Shown: positions 1 through 7,799 of the stretch, piece after piece
Layout: the number at the start of each line of letters is the position of its first letter
Numbering within the stretch: position 1 is the first letter of the stretch
Origin: Burkholderiales bacterium
GTDB taxonomy: Bacteria > Pseudomonadota > Gammaproteobacteria > Burkholderiales > JAEUOS01
Assembly (NCBI GenBank): GCA_016790635.1
Contig: JAEUOR010000037.1
Location: 62,001 to 126,000, forward strand
DNA: 64,000 nt
Direction of reading: 5' to 3'
Program-made: the position numbers and the translations under genes
The notes under the pieces: generated by a model
What the model was told of the DNA's origin: nothing
The model's database searches: none
The model's input: the letters and a program-made list of their open reading frames with translations, nothing else

Positions 1-1735
1 GACCATAGAGATCGTTGATGAGCTTGAAACGGTCGAGGTCGAGATAGGCCAGCGCCAGCGGCTGCCCGGCCTCGAGACGACCAAGCGCCTCATCGAGAGC
101 CTTCTCGACGCCCCGGCGGTTGAGCACGCCGGTCAATGGGTCATTCTCGGCCAGGAAGCGCAGGCGCTCGGATGCCTTGGACTTCTCGGTCACATCCTGC
201 AGTGACCCCTCGATATGGTCGCGCGACAACGTGGCCTTGACCAGGAAACGCCGCTGATCAGGCCCTGCGTCGGCGCGGCCGCCGACCTCGATATCGCGAC
301 TGCCCCCCTCGCTGACCAAGGCCTTGAGGCGGTCCCAGGCGCCGTCCTCGAAGTATTCCTTCCAAGGGCGACCGCCCTCGCCCGCGCCGATGCGCAGCAT
401 GTCCAAGAGCGCCGGATTGCCGCGCACCAGGTGGCCGGTCGCGTCGAGGGTGAACAGCCCGATCGGCATGGCCTCGTAGGTGTTGCGCAGGGCCGCCTGC
501 GCCTCGACGCGCTGGTCGCGCTCCTGGCGCAACTGCTCGGCAATGGCCAGCGCGGCGATGAGGCTCGACGACAACGCGGCGGTGACGCTGTTGAAAGCGC
601 CGATCAGTTCCTTGAAGCCGAGCGCGGCCGCGATCACTTCATAGAAGCTGGCAAACAGGGTGATGCCAAGCGCGGCCGCGTACCACACTGCCACCTTGGA
701 GCGCGTCACCACCACGATGCGCAAGAGCAGGAACAGCAGGATGCCGATGCCGACCAGAGTGATGACCCACACGAAGGGCAGGAAGGCGGCGAACGGCAGC
801 ACAACCGCAAGCGCCAGCATGGCCACGCACGACCAGCGAGCTACCGCGAGCAGCGCGCCATGGCCGACACGCTTCAGATCATCGGCGAACAGGCGTGCAA
901 ACAGCGTATAGGTCAGTACGTAGAAGACGGCGATGGTGAGCTTGCGCACCAGCAGCATCGAGTCGACCGGCACCGCGCGCTCCAGCCACTGCCCGTCCCA
1001 GCCCGCCGACAGCGCCGCCATGCGCAGATTGGCCACCAGCCAGGCGGCAAAGAGGACGTATATCCACTCCCGGCTGATGAGCGCGGTCATGATCATGAAA
1101 CCCGCCAGCAGCAGCAGGCCGCCATCGACCAGGCCGGTATTGCGGTGGAACTTGTGGGCGGCGGCCTCGAGGTCATCGCCCTTCCACAACTGCACGGTGA
1201 TGCGGGCAGGTCCGACCGCGCGCGCCTGGCATACCACGTGCGATGGACTGCCCAGCCCGGCGGGATCGAGTGCGAATCCTGCCCGCATGCGGATGATTCG
1301 GCCCTCGGACTTCGCCCGGTCTGCCCGGCCAAGCGCCACCATCGACCCGCGCTCCCAGCAGGCAAGTTCCACGATATGGCGTGACGGAAATTCGACGAGG
1401 GCGCGCGCGCCCCCGACCTGCACCGGTACGGTGAACGCCAACCAGACGGGGGTTTCCGAAAGCCGGGTGTCGAACTGCCGGATCGCCTGCGCGCCCGGCA
1501 TCGCAGCGACTACCGCCTCAGGCCACAGGTTGTCGCGCCTGTCCTCCACAAGACGGAATTCAACCGGTTTACCGCTGGCAGAAAGGTACTCCTGGGTCCA
1601 GAAAAACAATCCGGCCAAGGTCATGCAGGCGATCAGCGCCGGCACGAAAAACTGCGAAAACCGGTATAGCCCCGCATCGGCGGCCAGATTGGCCCGCGCG
1701 GTCCAGGGTTGTTCCGAATTCATGTACTTGGTCAT
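1..1735 (-). CDS. 7TM-type sensor diguanylate cyclase (PAS-GGDEF), 3' end cut by window edge
   Basis: Probable membrane-bound c-di-GMP synthase. Translating the minus strand from the ATG at 1735 gives 578 residues with no stop before the window edge. There is an N-terminal membrane anchor around residues 20-40, an extracytoplasmic region resembling 7TMR-DISM sensory domains, then several hydrophobic segments up to about residue 390. A PAS-like stretch follows, containing MPIGLFTLDATGHLVRGN. It leads into the start of a GGDEF domain (NDPLTGVLNRRG, then LALAYLDLDRFKLIND). The GGDEF signature itself and any EAL domain lie outside the window, so cyclase activity cannot be judged. No strong Shine-Dalgarno sequence is visible. 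The gene stands alone, transcribed away from the acyltransferase-like gene to its right. Confidence 0.85.
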   Translation of the reverse strand, partial: MTKYMNSEQPWTARANLAADAGLYRFSQFFVPALIACMTLAGLFFWTQEYLSASGKPVEFRLVEDRRDNLWPEAVVAAMPGAQAIRQFDTRLSETPVWLAFTVPVQVGGARALVEFPSRHIVELACWERGSMVALGRADRAKSEGRIIRMRAGFALDPAGLGSPSHVVCQARAVGPARITVQLWKGDDLEAAAHKFHRNTGLVDGGLLLLAGFMIMTALISREWIYVLFAAWLVANLRMAALSAGWDGQWLERAVPVDSMLLVRKLTIAVFYVLTYTLFARLFADDLKRVGHGALLAVARWSCVAMLALAVVLPFAAFLPFVWVITLVGIGILLFLLLRIVVVTRSKVAVWYAAALGITLFASFYEVIAAALGFKELIGAFNSVTAALSSSLIAALAIAEQLRQERDQRVEAQAALRNTYEAMPIGLFTLDATGHLVRGNPALLDMLRIGAGEGGRPWKEYFEDGAWDRLKALVSEGGSRDIEVGGRADAGPDQRRFLVKATLSRDHIEGSLQDVTEKSKASERLRFLAENDPLTGVLNRRGVEKALDEALGRLEAGQPLALAYLDLDRFKLINDLYG

Positions 1736-1884
1736 TGATGTGCGGCCGAATACCCTATGCCGGGTTCATGGTGGCTCCAGCGCGGGGAAACAGCCAGTCC
1801 CGTAAACACCCGCGCGCCGGACACCCGCATGCACCGGAAGGTCCTAAGCATACCAAGACCACGGCACCGGCCTTGCCGCAACTC

Positions 1885-1909
1885 GTCTGACACCGGGGTG
1901 TCAGACCCC
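1885..1909. repeat. REP-like palindrome with GTCAGACCCC core
   Basis: Ten-base arms gtctgacacc (1885-1894) and ggtgtcagac (1897-1906) form a perfect inverted repeat around two G residues, followed by ccc. The gtcagacccc end is also found in the palindromes at 28882 and 28930. It lies just past the stop codon of the FeeM-like gene, where repetitive extragenic palindromes commonly sit. It has no T-run, so a simple terminator role is less likely. Confidence 0.5.
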
Positions 1910-1915
1910 AGGCGA

Positions 1916-2704
1916 TCAGGCGTTCAACGTGGCCGGTTGGGGGGCTGACACCACCGCGACCGGGGGTTGCAGGAGAGGGGTCGGCTGTTCAGCCCCGCTC
2001 AGGTCGATATCCGGGTGCACCGTATCGCACATGAACCCGAGCAGCGGGTGGCGCGCCTCCGACCACTTGGCGTGCGCATTGGCCACATCAAGGGCCAGAA
2101 CGCGGTGCGGGATGCCGCCAGCGTGGCGCATGGGGATGAAGCCGGACTCGGGAAAGACGTCTTCGAACAGCAGGTCCTCGTACTGGCGGTCCATCGGCGA
2201 GCGTGCGGCGATGACCATCCAGTCCACTCCGGTGGCAAGGCAATACTGGAACAGCGCCTTGAAAAGGAGCGTCTTGACCACGGTCCCCATGCGGCCCTGT
2301 GCGACTCCCAGCCGGGTCGCTTCGGCGATGGTTACGTACTCGAGCCAGTGAGGCAGTTGCACCGATTGCTCCAGACCCAGCGGGCTGGCGCGGTTGGTCT
2401 TGATGCGCATGGTGCCGATGGCGCTGCCGTCCAATTTGGACTCGGCCAGGAGCACCACCGAGCCCTCCTCGTAGTCGTAGGGTTCCGGTTGCCGGAGGCC
2501 AGCGGCGAACTCAGGCACGTGACGCGCGTAGGCGGCGTGACGGATCGACACCGCCTTCTCGAGGTCCGCGTTTTCACGCACCAGCTTGATGCGAAACGGC
2601 ATGCGCTCCTCGCGCTGCGCGCGTGCACCAGTGGTGGCCTCTCGTGGCAGGCCGGACTGGGCGATGCGGCTGATCAAGGCGCTGATATCGGTACGAGTTT
2701 GCAT
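1916..2704 (-). CDS. FeeM-like N-acyl amino acid synthase / GNAT-fold acyltransferase
   Basis: The 262-residue protein resembles the FeeM / PEP-CTERM-associated acyltransferase group, which shares the fold of acyl-homoserine-lactone synthases and transfers fatty acyl chains from acyl carrier protein to an amino group. Visible family-like features are the early stretch LEKAVSIRHAAYARHVPEF, an acidic LAESKLDGSAIGTMRI strand, the EATRLGV motif near residue 130, and a C-terminal region with MRHAGGIPHRVLALD. The product could be a long-chain N-acyl amino acid or a signal molecule; the substrate cannot be read from sequence. No exosortase gene is present in the window. The gene is monocistronic, with a 387-base noncoding region upstream that holds palindromes. 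The first ATG at 2704 was chosen; Met-35 (MPFRIKL) is an alternative start. Confidence 0.72.
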   Translation of the reverse strand: MQTRTDISALISRIAQSGLPREATTGARAQREERMPFRIKLVRENADLEKAVSIRHAAYARHVPEFAAGLRQPEPYDYEEGSVVLLAESKLDGSAIGTMRIKTNRASPLGLEQSVQLPHWLEYVTIAEATRLGVAQGRMGTVVKTLLFKALFQYCLATGVDWMVIAARSPMDRQYEDLLFEDVFPESGFIPMRHAGGIPHRVLALDVANAHAKWSEARHPLLGFMCDTVHPDIDLSGAEQPTPLLQPPVAVVSAPQPATLNA

Positions 2705-3091
2705 TTGCGGACCCCTCTGGTTGAAAGTTGTGGACCAACATTTAAAGCGGCGAAAAGAAGGTCAAAGAATGTTACTTTTCGACGCTTGACGGAGGCATCC
2801 TATCCGCTATGTCATCGGCATACCAGTGGTCGCGGCGGGTCGATCTTCCTATTCTTGTGTAGGGCAACTTCCTACATTGCCTGTACGAAACGCAGGCTGG
2901 CGATTTCCTCCCGTTTGCCCAGCGCAGCGGATCTGACACTGCAAGTGTCTGACCGGAAAAAGAAAATTCCCGCGCACCCCGGTCTACCCGCGCGATCCGG
3001 TCGCTTGAGATCCGTCCGGGAGAGCCGGCGAATTAGGGTTAACCCTTGTTGGCGCAGCAAGAAGCGCGCTTGTCGGCGCGATTCCTGTGGT
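2705..3091. other. Noncoding gap with two palindromes, upstream of the FeeM-like gene
   Basis: No convincing gene is seen here. The stretch is richer in A and T than its surroundings. It holds two inverted repeats: tgtagg (2858-2863) with cctaca (2871-2876), and gacact (2935-2940) with agtgtc (2944-2949). Since the acyltransferase-like gene is transcribed leftward from 2704, either could be an operator or part of its leader. The chromate transporter gene ending at 3092 also reads toward this gap, so the palindrome at 2935 could act in termination, although no T-run follows it. Confidence 0.4.
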
Positions 3092-3643
3092 TCAAAAGAG
3101 CACGATGCCTGCCACAGCGGCGGTCAGAATCAGCCACAGGGGATTGATCCGGGTCAGCGTCCCAAGCAAGGCGACGCCGAGGGTGATGGCAGCGGCCGCC
3201 AACCCTCTGCCGGTACCGCTTCCGCCGAGCTGCAAAAACACTCCACGCGAGAGCACGTAGCCAGATGCCAGCACCAGTCCCACGGTGAGCGGCGCGAGTG
3301 CGCGCGTCAGTACTCGCACCCAGCGTGCCTGCCCGGCACGGCGCAGCGTCTTTGCCACAGCGGCTACCAACAGGGATGAGGGGCCGACAAAGGCGATCGT
3401 GGCCGCCAGCGCGCCAGCCAAGCCTCCCAGTTGATAGCCGATCAGGCTCATGACGAGCACGTTCGGGCCAGGGGCGGCCTGGGACAGGGCGACAAGTGTC
3501 GCGAACTCGGTATCGGATAGCCATCCATGTTCACCGACGGCAATCCGGTGCACGTCAGGAAGAACCGCGTGCGCGCCGCCAATGGCGAACAGCGACAGCA
3601 GGGCCAGATGCGCGCACAACGCGGCCAGCACGTCCAGGGTCAT
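3092..3643 (-). CDS. Chromate transporter, CHR domain subunit (second half)
   Basis: A 183-residue membrane protein of the CHR family, which exports chromate in characterised members. It carries the family pattern FAIGGAHAVLPDVHR near the N-terminus and the SQAAPGPNVLVM signature around residue 55, followed by several hydrophobic helices. At under 200 residues it is one half of the usual 400-residue ChrA, so it belongs to the short-chain type that works as a pair. Its ATG overlaps the stop codon of the partner gene by four bases (ATGA), implying coupled translation. Substrate specificity for chromate is assumed from the family. Confidence 0.85.
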   Translation of the reverse strand: MTLDVLAALCAHLALLSLFAIGGAHAVLPDVHRIAVGEHGWLSDTEFATLVALSQAAPGPNVLVMSLIGYQLGGLAGALAATIAFVGPSSLLVAAVAKTLRRAGQARWVRVLTRALAPLTVGLVLASGYVLSRGVFLQLGGSGTGRGLAAAAITLGVALLGTLTRINPLWLILTAAVAGIVLF

Positions 3644-4209
3644 GGCCCGACCTCATGGTTGGCCGCGACGACCGCAAGCGGACCTAAGGCGAGGATCACC
3701 CAGACCATCGGCAGGCGCAGCACGGCCACGCCGACGAAGGCGGCCATGGCGATGCCCAGCACCCAGAGGCGGCGGGGCTGCACGCGCGCAAGGCGCAGTC
3801 CAACCGAGACGATCAGACCTGCCGCCGCCGCAGAGATGCCAGTGAAGGCGTGCGCGAGCACACCGGCGGCGCCCAGTTCGCGGTAGAAGGCACCCAACGC
3901 CACAACGATCGCGAAAGGCACCATCAGCAGCCCGCCCAAGGCTGCCGCGACGCCCCGCAACCCGCAAAAACGGTCGCCGACCAGGATGCCGACATTGACG
4001 ATGTTGGGTCCGGGCAGGAGCTGGCCCGCGGCCAGGACGTCTGCAAACTCGCTGTCGTCGAGCCATCCCTGGACATCGACGATGGCGTGCCGGGCATGCG
4101 GCAGTGCGCCACCGATGCCTGAGAGCGCGATGCGCAGGAAGACTGCGAACAGTCGGCGCGGCGTGACGGCCGAAGTGGAAGTCGCGCGCGAAGCGGTGTC
4201 GGGATGCAT
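3640..4209 (-). CDS. Chromate transporter, CHR domain subunit (first half)
   Basis: A 189-residue CHR-family membrane protein that pairs with the gene overlapping its 3' end. Motifs are LSGIGGALPHARHAIV near residue 30, GWLDDSEFADVLAAGQLLPGP around residue 50, and long hydrophobic helices to the C-terminus. The start at 4209 (MHPDTASRA) was chosen because an AAAGGCG ribosome-binding site lies just upstream; the open frame continues to an ATG at 4251. The two-gene arrangement suggests a heterodimer with antiparallel halves, as proposed for short-chain CHR pairs. Confidence 0.83.
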   Translation of the reverse strand: MHPDTASRATSTSAVTPRRLFAVFLRIALSGIGGALPHARHAIVDVQGWLDDSEFADVLAAGQLLPGPNIVNVGILVGDRFCGLRGVAAALGGLLMVPFAIVVALGAFYRELGAAGVLAHAFTGISAAAAGLIVSVGLRLARVQPRRLWVLGIAMAAFVGVAVLRLPMVWVILALGPLAVVAANHEVGP

Positions 4210-4337
4210 GTGGTCGCCTTTTCTTGACCCGGGCACCATCAAGCCGTGCAAGGCATGCCGCGCAGTCAGGGCGATACTATTGCACTCCCCGGCGCCGCCA
4301 CGGCAGGCAATTCCGGACTCGTGAAAGGAAGATCCCC

Positions 4338-4643
4338 ATGCCCGCCTACTGGGTCGCCCGGGCCCGCATCGACGATGCGGTCGAATACAAGAAATACACC
4401 GACCAGGTGCCCGGCATCATCGCCAAGTTCGGCGGGCGCGTGCTGGCACGCGGCGGCAAGTACCGCATCATGGAGGGTCCCGAGACCTTCCACCGTTTCA
4501 TCGTCATCGAGTTTCCGAGCATGCAGCACGCGATCGACTGTTTCGAATCGCCCGCTTACGTCGCCGCGGCCGCGCATCGACGCGGCGGCGCCGGCGTGGT
4601 CGAGAACGTCATCGTCGAGGGCGGCGAGGCCACGCCTGTCTGA
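4338..4643 (+). CDS. DUF1330 family protein
   Basis: A 101-residue protein of the DUF1330 family, small ferredoxin-like alpha+beta barrels without an assigned reaction. The pattern MPAYWVARARIDDAVEYKKY at the start and a central RYHRFIVIEFPS-like strand (here FHRFIVIEFPS) followed by an FESPAY helix are typical. The ATG at 4338 is preceded by GGAAGAT and matches family N-termini; the open frame extends upstream without further support. It is followed after 22 bases by a VOC protein, so the two are probably cotranscribed. Confidence 0.85.
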   Translation: MPAYWVARARIDDAVEYKKYTDQVPGIIAKFGGRVLARGGKYRIMEGPETFHRFIVIEFPSMQHAIDCFESPAYVAAAAHRRGGAGVVENVIVEGGEATPV

Positions 4644-4665
4644 ATCGAAAACATCGAGGTCTTCC

Positions 4666-5124
4666 ATGCCACTCAAGCACATCGAGCACTACCTGATCCA
4701 GACCGCCGACATGGAAGCCACGCGCGATTTCTACACGCGCGTGCTCGGCTTTACCGTCGGGCCCTCGCCTGATTTCAAGTTCCCGGTCTTCTGGCTGTAT
4801 CTCGGCGACCGCGACGTGATCCACGTGACCCAGGGCGGCGCGACCGTCAGCGAGAACCGCAAGAAATACCTGGGCCAGGAGTCGACCGCGGTGGCCGGCA
4901 GCGGGGTCATCGACCACATCGCGTTCCGCTGCGAGGGACTGGCGCAGATGATGGAGCACCTGAGCGCCGAGGGCGTGCCCTTTACCCGGCGCATGGTCAA
5001 CGACCAAGGGCTGTTCCAGCTGTTCCTCATGGACCCGAACGGCTGCAAGGTCGAACTCAATTTCTCCAATGCCGAGGTCGGCACCGTCCGGCCCGACCTG
5101 ATGGCCGCCGACCTGCCCTCCTGA
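4666..5124 (+). CDS. VOC family (glyoxalase/bleomycin resistance/dioxygenase) protein
   Basis: A 152-residue vicinal oxygen chelate fold protein. Two beta-alpha-beta-beta-beta modules are visible: the first begins LKHIEHYLIQTADMEATRDF and ends at the strand with VIHVTQGG, and the second begins DHIAFRCEGL and ends DPNGCKVELNF. Candidate metal ligands are His-5 or His-8, His-46 (in VIHVT), His-87 (in DHIAF) and the terminal Glu in KVELNF. The substrate is unknown. It lies behind the DUF1330 gene and is convergent with the amidohydrolase gene, leaving nine bases between stop codons. Confidence 0.85.
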   Translation: MPLKHIEHYLIQTADMEATRDFYTRVLGFTVGPSPDFKFPVFWLYLGDRDVIHVTQGGATVSENRKKYLGQESTAVAGSGVIDHIAFRCEGLAQMMEHLSAEGVPFTRRMVNDQGLFQLFLMDPNGCKVELNFSNAEVGTVRPDLMAADLPS

Positions 5125-5133
5125 TCCGCAGCC

Positions 5134-6648
5134 TCAGACCTGCGGCGCGACGTAGCCGTAGGCGAGGTTGGTACGGCCTGCGCCGTGCCGGTCGTAGGCG
5201 GCCTTGGCCCGCGCGACCAGGTCGCCCTCGAGCGAGGCACGCTGCGCGCGCGTGACGCCGTAGAGCCGCGCCGAGTTCTCGCCGAAGATCGCGCTCTTGA
5301 CCGGCCCGTCGGCCGCTCCGAGGGGCGCGAAGCCGTGCTTCTTTTGCATCTCCTCGGGAATTTCCAGGCGCCGCAAGGCCTCGATCTGCCACTGCGGGGC
5401 GCCGGTCCAGACCGCGTCCGACCCCCACACCACGTGGTCGGCGCCCAAGCCCTTGATGAGTTGGCCCATCATCGCCGCGCACAGGCGCGGCTCGGCCACG
5501 GTGCTCTGCGCGAAGATCTGCCCCAGGTCACCGTAGACGTTCTTGACGCCATGCTTGGCCGGGATGTCGGCCAGGTCGGTCACCCAGTCGATGCGCCCGC
5601 TTTTCTCGAACTGCTCCCAGCCGATCATGTGCGCACCGCCGGTGAACCGGAATCCCGAGTGGTAGATGATGAAGTTGAGTTGCGGCCAGTCCTTGGCTGC
5701 CTTTGCGACATCGCTGACATCGGCGTACTTGACCAGATCCGGGAACTGCCGCGTCGTCGACGGCGGATAAAGTCCCTTGTGCACGCACACGTTGGCCAGG
5801 CTCGGCTGGGTACGGCTGGCCTTGACCAGCTTTTCGTAGAACGGATAGAGCAGCTTCTCGTCGTCCAGGTGCCAGGGGTGGCGCGCAAGATGCTTGTTGG
5901 TGTTGTCGCCCACCGTGTAGCCCTTGAACGAGTCGGGCTTGAGCGTTTCCAGGTCGCGATCGACCCGGTCGAGCCAGCCCGGCATGCCGGGCATGAAGAT
6001 GGCGTGCGAGAACATGCGCTTGGCGCCGGCGTTGCGATTGACGTTGCTGCGCGCCTCGGCCTTCATCTCGTTGGTGAGGAACCAGTCGCGCGGCTCCTCC
6101 GAGCCGGAGCCGGAAATCAGCGCGATCTTGGTATCGGAGTCGAGGTAGATCTCCTTGAAGTAGTTGGCAAACTTCAGGTCCTCGATGGTTTGCGGCTTGC
6201 CCGCCAGGGCCGGGTTCCAGCCGGCGCGCCCGACCGCCTCGCGTGAGCGCACAAAGCCTTCCAGACGCGTGTCGTCGCGCAGGAAGTGCGTGTGCATGTC
6301 CATGATGAACTGCCCCTTCAAGGCCGCGGCGCGCGCGTTCGCCATCTCGGGTGTCTGCGCCTCGGCACGGCTGACCACATACAGCGGCCCGAAGGTGTCG
6401 TTCATGGCCACGAAGGCCGCAGCCATCCCGGCGGCGGATTTGAAGAAAGTGCGCCGCGAGACGCCCTGGTGGCGCGCCAGTTCGCTGCCGATCGCCTTGA
6501 CGCGCGCTTCGAACTCGCGCTGCCTGGCCGTCTGCGGCGCGGGCAGGAATTCGTCGGAAGAGACCGACTGCACCGGGATCGGCGAGGCGAAGAGGGTCGA
6601 TTCGGCCGGCGCCAGGTGCGCCAATTCGTCTTCGGAAAGAAAGCCCAT
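5134..6648 (-). CDS. Tat-exported amidohydrolase (amidohydrolase 2 family)
   Basis: A 504-residue TIM-barrel hydrolase of the amidohydrolase_2 (PF04909) type. The metal-binding MDMHTHFLRDD motif appears near residue 115, with later elements NFIIYHSGF (about residue 330) and VVWGSDAVWTGAPQ (about residue 410) supplying the expected His and Asp ligands. A twin-arginine signal, SRRTFFKSAAGMAAAFVA, sits at residues 63-80, so the protein is predicted to fold in the cytoplasm and be exported. The 62-residue extension before the Tat motif is unusually long, but no better start lies downstream of MGFLSEDELAHL. The substrate is not known. Confidence 0.82.
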   Translation of the reverse strand: MGFLSEDELAHLAPAESTLFASPIPVQSVSSDEFLPAPQTARQREFEARVKAIGSELARHQGVSRRTFFKSAAGMAAAFVAMNDTFGPLYVVSRAEAQTPEMANARAAALKGQFIMDMHTHFLRDDTRLEGFVRSREAVGRAGWNPALAGKPQTIEDLKFANYFKEIYLDSDTKIALISGSGSEEPRDWFLTNEMKAEARSNVNRNAGAKRMFSHAIFMPGMPGWLDRVDRDLETLKPDSFKGYTVGDNTNKHLARHPWHLDDEKLLYPFYEKLVKASRTQPSLANVCVHKGLYPPSTTRQFPDLVKYADVSDVAKAAKDWPQLNFIIYHSGFRFTGGAHMIGWEQFEKSGRIDWVTDLADIPAKHGVKNVYGDLGQIFAQSTVAEPRLCAAMMGQLIKGLGADHVVWGSDAVWTGAPQWQIEALRRLEIPEEMQKKHGFAPLGAADGPVKSAIFGENSARLYGVTRAQRASLEGDLVARAKAAYDRHGAGRTNLAYGYVAPQV

Positions 6649-6695
6649 GGTGTTCCTCCGCGCTTGCCGCGTCCGGGGTGGGTGGAAACGCCAGT

Positions 6696-7799
6696 CTAGC
6701 GGCCCGGCGCCCCCGGTTCAACCGGTCGCCTTGCATCGGCCGCCTGCGCGTCCTCCAGCCACTCGCGCCATACCGCCATCAGCACCGCCAGGATCACCGG
6801 CCCGAGGAAGAGCCCGATCAGGCCGAACGCGGCCAGCCCGCCCAGCACGCCGAACATCACCAGCAGGAACGGAATGCGCGTGGCGCTCGAGATCACCAGC
6901 GGCCGGATCAGGTTGTCGACCCAGCTCACCACCAGCGTGCCCCAGGCGAGCAGGCCGATGCCGGCGGCCGTCTGGCCGTTCAGCACCAGCCAGACGCCGA
7001 TCGAGCCCCAGACGAACGGCGTGCCGAACGGGATCAGCGCGATCAGCACGGTAAGCGCAGCCATCAGCACCGGCGTCTGCACCCCGGCCACCCAGTAGCC
7101 CAGGCCGGCCAGCGCGCCTTGCGCCAGCGCCGTGAGAACCAGCCCGTAGACCACGGCACTGGTGGTGGCGCCCGCGGCTTCGAGGTAGCCATCGACACGC
7201 GCGCCGACAATGCGGCGCAGCACGCTCCTGACCTGCTCGAGCAGCGCTTCGCCATCGCGGTAAAGAAAGAAAAGCGCAAGCAGTGCAAAGCCCAGCTTGG
7301 CGGCGTTGCGCCCGGCACCGCCCAGGAGGCCCAGGAGATCGTCGATGCGCTCCTCGGCCCACGCGGCGATCTGCGCGCGCACGCCAGCCGGGTCGCCGGC
7401 CAGTTGGTCGAACAGTTGCTGCAGCCAGTCGCCCAGCCACGGGATGCGGACGAGGAAATCCGGCAGAGGATGCGGGCCCTGGGCGAGGTAAGCGGCCACC
7501 GCCGCATACGCTGCGGTGAGTTCGCCGCGCAAGAGCGCCATCAGCCAGACCACGGGCACCACGAAAGCCGCCAGGAGGAGCACGGTCATGAGCGCGGCGC
7601 TGGCGGTCGGCCAGCGCCGCGCCGGGCCGCGCAGGCGCGCGTACAGGGGCCAGGTGGTGTAGGCGAGTATCCCGGCCCAGGCCAGCGGCGCCAGAAAGAA
7701 CTGCAGGACCGTGTAGCCGAGCAGCAGCAGGCCGCCCAGCAGCAGGGCCAAGACGATGCGGCGGGTCGAGAAGAGCCCGTCCAAACCGCTGTCAGGCAA
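6696..7799 (-). CDS. AI-2E family transporter (PerM-like permease)
   Basis: A 367-residue integral membrane protein of the AI-2E transporter / UPF0118 family. Hydrophobic helices cluster at residues 10-50, 60-85, 155-180 and 210-330, separated by a soluble stretch rich in Arg and Glu. The C-terminal pattern IPFGTPFVWGSIGVWLVLNG followed by DNLIRPLVISS is characteristic. Members export small molecules or act as Na+/H+ antiporters; the cargo here is unknown. The start overlaps the stop of the TauD-like dioxygenase gene by eight bases, so the two are coupled. Confidence 0.85.
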   Translation of the reverse strand: MPDSGLDGLFSTRRIVLALLLGGLLLLGYTVLQFFLAPLAWAGILAYTTWPLYARLRGPARRWPTASAALMTVLLLAAFVVPVVWLMALLRGELTAAYAAVAAYLAQGPHPLPDFLVRIPWLGDWLQQLFDQLAGDPAGVRAQIAAWAEERIDDLLGLLGGAGRNAAKLGFALLALFFLYRDGEALLEQVRSVLRRIVGARVDGYLEAAGATTSAVVYGLVLTALAQGALAGLGYWVAGVQTPVLMAALTVLIALIPFGTPFVWGSIGVWLVLNGQTAAGIGLLAWGTLVVSWVDNLIRPLVISSATRIPFLLVMFGVLGGLAAFGLIGLFLGPVILAVLMAVWREWLEDAQAADARRPVEPGAPGR

